In this document: positions 60,231 to 64,000 of the stretch, piece by piece | How the letters are laid out: each line of letters opens with the position of its first letter | Position numbering within the stretch: position 1 is the stretch's first letter | Assembly: GCA_022747635.1 (NCBI GenBank) | Contig: JAKTNV010000003.1 | Span: 52,797,156 to 52,861,155, forward strand | Length of the DNA: 64,000 bases | Origin: Hetaerina americana | Taxonomy: Eukaryota; Arthropoda; Insecta; Odonata; Calopterygidae | Direction of reading: 5' to 3' | Made by a program: the position numbers and the translations under genes | Notes under the pieces: generated by a model | Database searches by the model: none | What the model saw: only the letters and a program-made list of their open reading frames with translations | Told to the model about the DNA's origin: nothing

Positions 60231-61334
60231 GCTATATAGTATGTAGTTATATTGGACTCTTGTTCAGTATCTTGGTGTGTTCACTGGTTTTTCAATCTTT
60301 TTGGTATGATTTTATGAATCTTATAGCCTATTATATTAAGATCCAATCAGAATTATAAAGTAAAATGGAGTGAATTATATGAATTCCATATTCCTATATA
60401 TAAGCCATTTTTTTTTACTGTCAAAGATTGTTTTGTTTTACTTCATTTTCTTCAGTTGAAAGTAATGTAGTTGACTAGTTTTAAACATTTGGACACCTTT
60501 TATGTTACCAAAGCTTAATTTGTTTTTAAGCTGATTTGGGTGAGTTTTGCCATTGCACATGTGTTGTTTGCTATCACATATGAGGCACATACTTCATCTT
60601 TCCAAATTATTATTCATTATTTTTGGCAGAGAGTGGAAGCCCTGATTTTGGCCAACCAAATAAAATGCAATTGTGCCCACATTTTGGCTGGGTAAAAAAA
60701 GCTAAAAAGTGGTTTCAAAATATTGACATGTGTACTCAAAACATGCTTAAAACTAAATGGAATCCTGATCTAATCATCCAAGGCCTTTTTTTCCGCTAAT
60801 TAGGTATGCATACACCCAATTCATGACAAACCCCCTGGCTCTCTGGTACCTATATTCTCCAACCACATTCAGGCAAAGATCACAGTTGATTGCCAACAAA
60901 TGGCCATACTAATATGAATGATATGATATTTAAATACATATTCATATCAATCTTGTTAATGAATTACCTAATTAAACAGAAAATATTAATAAATAAATGA
61001 GTTTCCTCATAATATTTGTTGATAAATAATAAAAATATTTCATATTTATAGGAGATGTGTGCCATCAAATAAAGGTCTAGTTATAGGTATTGGTTATTTT
61101 ATGTGTGGCCACTGAAATGGTGCATTTTTTAAAGCCTTAAAACGTAATCAAAGTTGCATGAGTATTTTAAAGTAATACATTTTTGCAAACACAAAGTAAT
61201 GCATTTTAATCCAACATTATGTAAATATCACCAAGTAATTCTTAAGTGGGCATATAGTTACATAGTCAAATTAATTCTGTGCTAAAATCAATCAAATTAC
61301 TTATTGAATATCCATTGTTTCTTTCTGCCAACAG

Positions 61335-61556
61335 AAATGGTACAACAACTTTCTTCATCTACTTATGGATGTTGTCGACTTTTCCATGTTTTTAGAGTGG
61401 CATTTTATGCTTCTAAGTTTTTCTACATTCCTGCTATACACCTTTTTCATAGTGCCATATTTTTACTTGGCAGAGCATGTCATTAGTTTAGGGTGCTCAG
61501 AGTCAGAGGCATCCATGCTAATAAGCATCATAGGAATTCTGAATACTGTCGGAATG
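61335..61556 (+). CDS. SLC16-like transporter, exon with TM7 and start of TM8
   Basis: A 222-base exon, phase 0 at both ends, between acceptor ctgccaacag and donor gtaagt (61,557). It encodes KWYNNFLHLLMDVVDFSMF, then the hydrophobic TM7 with LLSFSTFLLYTFFIVPYFYL, then AEHVISLGCSESEASMLISI and IGILNTVGM. The MDFSMF entry to TM7 and the VPYFYLAEH block are typical of SLC16 members. The frame is clean. Codon use is AT-leaning, in sharp contrast to the exon at 48.9 kb. An ATG-initiated reading of this exon alone (from 61,365) misses its first ten codons. Confidence 0.9.
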
Positions 61557-62658
61557 GTAAGTAAGAATACCATATTGAAAATTTATATTTTTAACTATTA
61601 GCATATTCTCATTAAAGTAAAGGATTAATGATGACAATATGTGTTAAAACAGAAGCACATAGATACTTATCAAAATAAGTATTTTTTCTGTGGGCTGAGT
61701 AACTATTGCATTAATTCTGATTTGTTAGCAAGTTTGAATAAGGAAAACAATATCTGACAGTTTCTTTGAATTTCACATATATTTTGCCCATTCATAATAG
61801 TATTATCTCTCTTTCGACTAGAATCAAATCCATCAGTAATTTTTTGACCAAAAAATGCCAAAATAGATACATAATAGTAAATATAAAATACAAATAGATA
61901 TCAAAGTGCAATGCTGCATAATTTAAGTGTATAGGTATGCTATGGAAGTTTTTGATTTTTATAGTCGATGAAAATGTAAATAATTAATTTTGTTACAAAG
62001 GAAAAAAACTTATCTCCAAAGAGGACTTGTTCTTATGCCATGGTTTCCATGACTTGTTTCTGTTATATTTGTACAATTCTAGTAATCTTGTTTGGCATCG
62101 AAATAATGCTTTAAAATTAAAATTAATCAATTCTATTGTTTGTTGGCTCTTGTATTGACTCTATTGGTTTCTTCTACATCATGCAACTCTTGTTGTAAAG
62201 TTACTCTGACTCTACAACTCCATCAAATGCTTAATGGTGGCAAAAATTCACCAAGTTCCTAAAAATTGGCCGGGCCATTAAAGCTCTCATTTGTGTATAT
62301 GAATCTTATCCATCATGAACTAAATTGTGCAGAGATCATAACTTACCATACACAGATTTAAGTTAATTATTATTAGGTAACTAGTGTTCAATGTCTGTAA
62401 TCTTGCTAAGCAACAGGTTTAACTTCCTGAAATACTGTAAATATTGTGCCTTCAATCAATAATTGACATGCATAAAATAGAAATTATTTAAGTGCATCAT
62501 CACATTAAATTGGAAGTAAAAACTATTGGCAAAAAATCTAAAATGATGATACTGGAGAAATAGCGATCAATAGAATATTCATAATCATCACCCACATGCA
62601 TATTAAACTTACTGTTTCAGAGAAATCTTGACTATCATTTAAACATGTCTTTTTTCAG
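61557..62658. other. Intron D of the transporter gene
   Basis: AT-rich intron, about 1.1 kb, between donor gtaagt and an acceptor with a strong pyrimidine tract (cttttttcag). I see no repeat or RNA gene in it. Confidence 0.7.
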
Positions 62659-62944
62659 ATTGCATTAGGTTGGGCTGGCGATCAACCATGGATGAATGTT
62701 ACAAAAACATATGCCTTATGCTTGTGCCTGTGTGGAATATTAACTGGAATAATGCCTCTTTTAACCGACTCTTATCCCATGCTGGCCATTGACTGTGCTT
62801 TATTTGGTTTAGTCTTTGCCTCAAATTTTTCATTTACACCTGTTATCATTGTTGAATTAATTTCATTGGATCGATTCACAATGGCATATGGACTTATACT
62901 GCTTACTCAAGGTCTAGGAAACCTCCTGGGCCCTCCATTGGCAG
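62659..62944 (+). CDS. SLC16-like transporter, exon with TM8-11
   Basis: A 286-base exon entered in phase 0 and left in phase 1 at donor gtaaat (62,945). It begins IALGWAGDQPWMNVTKTY, a conserved loop after TM8, then a hydrophobic run (ALCLCLCGILTGIMPLLT), TM10 (MLAIDCALFGLVFASNFSF), the VIIVELISLDRFTMAYGL block and QGLGNLLGPPLAG at the start of TM11. The frame is clean with no stops. It reads directly into the following exon as GPPLAG-GWLYD once the split glycine codon is joined, which confirms the junction. Confidence 0.92.
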
Positions 62945-63835
62945 GTAAATACCTACATATATGTAAAACATTATTCAGAACATTCAATTCCAAATAGCTA
63001 AACCTTAAATCAGTGCATACTCAGGAAAATTTGGTTATTGCCTAAAACTGGGATACTGATTTGCATAAGGTTAAACCAATATCACTGTGATCATGCAGGC
63101 CATTTGCATTGAGCCATTTCCCTCCAGAAGTTCTGGCCTTGTTCTGTAGTTTATTATTTTACCCATAGAAGGTGTAAAATTTGATTTTACAACTTAAATC
63201 CTTTTTAGCTCCATACTTCATCCATAAATGACATAACTTTTTGGTGAGGAGAGGAGGCTAGTAACATGGCGGCATAATTTAGAAGCTGAAAAATAAAATA
63301 TTGTCATTGTGCTGAATGAATACATCTATAATTCTAATAGCCCTCTAAAAATTGTATCATTTGATAGTATTTGTCATTGAGATTTTATTCAAAAATTGTC
63401 TTTTTACTCCAATTCATTAGAGAGCATTGTGTTGGAGATCATATTTAAAAGGTATACCAATTATATTGCTTGAGGATACAGAAGTGCTCAAAGGTTCAAT
63501 GAGGGTGTAATTTAAGAAACAAAGAAGAACAAATATTAATTTTGAAATACGTTTGGACATCTAATGGCAAATAATCAAATATGCAGCTCAAAATATGTAT
63601 TTGGTAAAAATTTCCTTTCAAACTGCACTGGCTGACCTTTGGGTGGATATCTTATAGATGTATAGTATTTGTGTGCGGTTCATGCACAACACACCCACTG
63701 TATGACTATGGCATGATCATCTTACTAGTAAATTAGGTAATCCACTTGTGGATACATTAAAGCCTTTTATTTACTTGATAACCTCTATGCTGAATCAATG
63801 TTAGAACATTACTAACCCTAATTGTCCCATTTCAG
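62945..63835. other. Intron E of the transporter gene
   Basis: AT-rich intron, about 0.9 kb, from donor gtaaat to acceptor cccatttcag. Nothing else recognised. Confidence 0.7.
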
Positions 63836-63963
63836 GTTGGCTCTATGACATCACAAACTCATGGAATATATCATTTTATCTTGCGGGATTCTTCATATTC
63901 ATTTCTGGCCTGGCCATTTTGTTAATTAAATTTTCCAATAATTTTATCATTGGCCAGAGAAGG
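63836..63963 (+). CDS. SLC16-like transporter, exon with TM12
   Basis: The two first bases complete a glycine codon begun in the previous exon. The translation WLYDITNSWNISFYLAGFFI then FISGLAILLIKF covers the end of TM11 and TM12, followed by SNNFIIGQRR. It ends in phase 0 at donor gtaaga (63,964). Reading through the donor would stay open to the window end, so an alternative is that the coding region simply continues. The C-terminal cytoplasmic tail and stop codon lie beyond the window. Confidence 0.85.
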
Positions 63964-64000
63964 GTAAGAAAAAGAAATATCTGTAATCATAACCATGAAG

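Larger units (their letters stand above)
55954..61334. other. Intron C of the transporter gene, with mariner and LINE insertions
   Basis: Over 5 kb between donor gttagt and acceptor ctgccaacag. It contains a 1.7-kb mariner (57,072-58,777) and a truncated LINE (58,900-60,230), both in the gene's orientation. The remaining parts (55,954-57,071 and 60,231-61,334) are AT-rich with nothing I can name. Confidence 0.65.

Overview
This is a stretch of a large, repeat-laden animal nuclear genome, almost certainly an arthropod and most likely an insect. The main reasons are a spliced transporter gene with GT-AG introns and an insect-style SLC16 protein, several mariner transposons of different ages, many decayed copies of one LINE family, tRNA-derived SINEs and long TA microsatellites. 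The background is AT-rich and broken by GC-rich islands with strong purine/pyrimidine strand bias. Nothing suggests a bacterium: there are no operons, and most long open frames are artefacts of base composition. I cannot name the species.

From 1 to about 48,600 I find no host gene that I can defend. This part holds repeats. LINE pieces lie at 1-140, 5,210-8,050, 15,216-15,950, 21,650-22,280, 32,240-32,640 and 36,545-37,620. Mariner relics lie at 15,039-15,215, 29,325-29,785 and 44,153-44,335. Two copies of one tRNA-headed SINE lie at 2,251-2,668 (+) and 13,119-13,512 (-). There are three (TA)n runs between 15.9 and 17.7 kb, a pair of hairpins at 41.9-42.0 kb, and purine-rich or pyrimidine-rich islands near 3.5-4.1, 10.1-11.1, 13.7-14.7, 24.4-25.7 and 26.6-27.0 kb.

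From just after a 100-base assembly gap (48,814-48,913) to the window end runs one real gene on the + strand, a monocarboxylate-transporter-like (SLC16, major facilitator) protein. Six coding exons are visible: 48,915-49,590 (TM1-6), 52,264-52,810 and 55,836-55,953 (cytoplasmic loop), 61,335-61,556 (TM7 region), 62,659-62,944 (TM8-11) and 63,836-63,963 (TM11-12). The C-terminus lies beyond the window and the N-terminus is in or upstream of the gap. Splice phases agree at every junction that can be tested, but the two GC-rich exons contain about four single-base frame slips. I judge these more likely to be assembly errors than pseudogene damage.

The introns of this gene have absorbed several mobile elements: an internally deleted mariner, a LINE tail and a SINE in the first; a 42-bp inverted repeat in the second; and in the third a nearly complete mariner (57,072-58,777) followed by a LINE. 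The mariner has 27-bp terminal repeats, TA target duplications and a full D,D34D catalytic triad, but it carries a 374-bp internal tandem duplication that breaks its transposase reading frame.

I did not find a new multi-gene system. The observations most worth checking are the duplicated mariner, the foldback-type rearrangements, the recurring SINE family and the state of the transporter gene.
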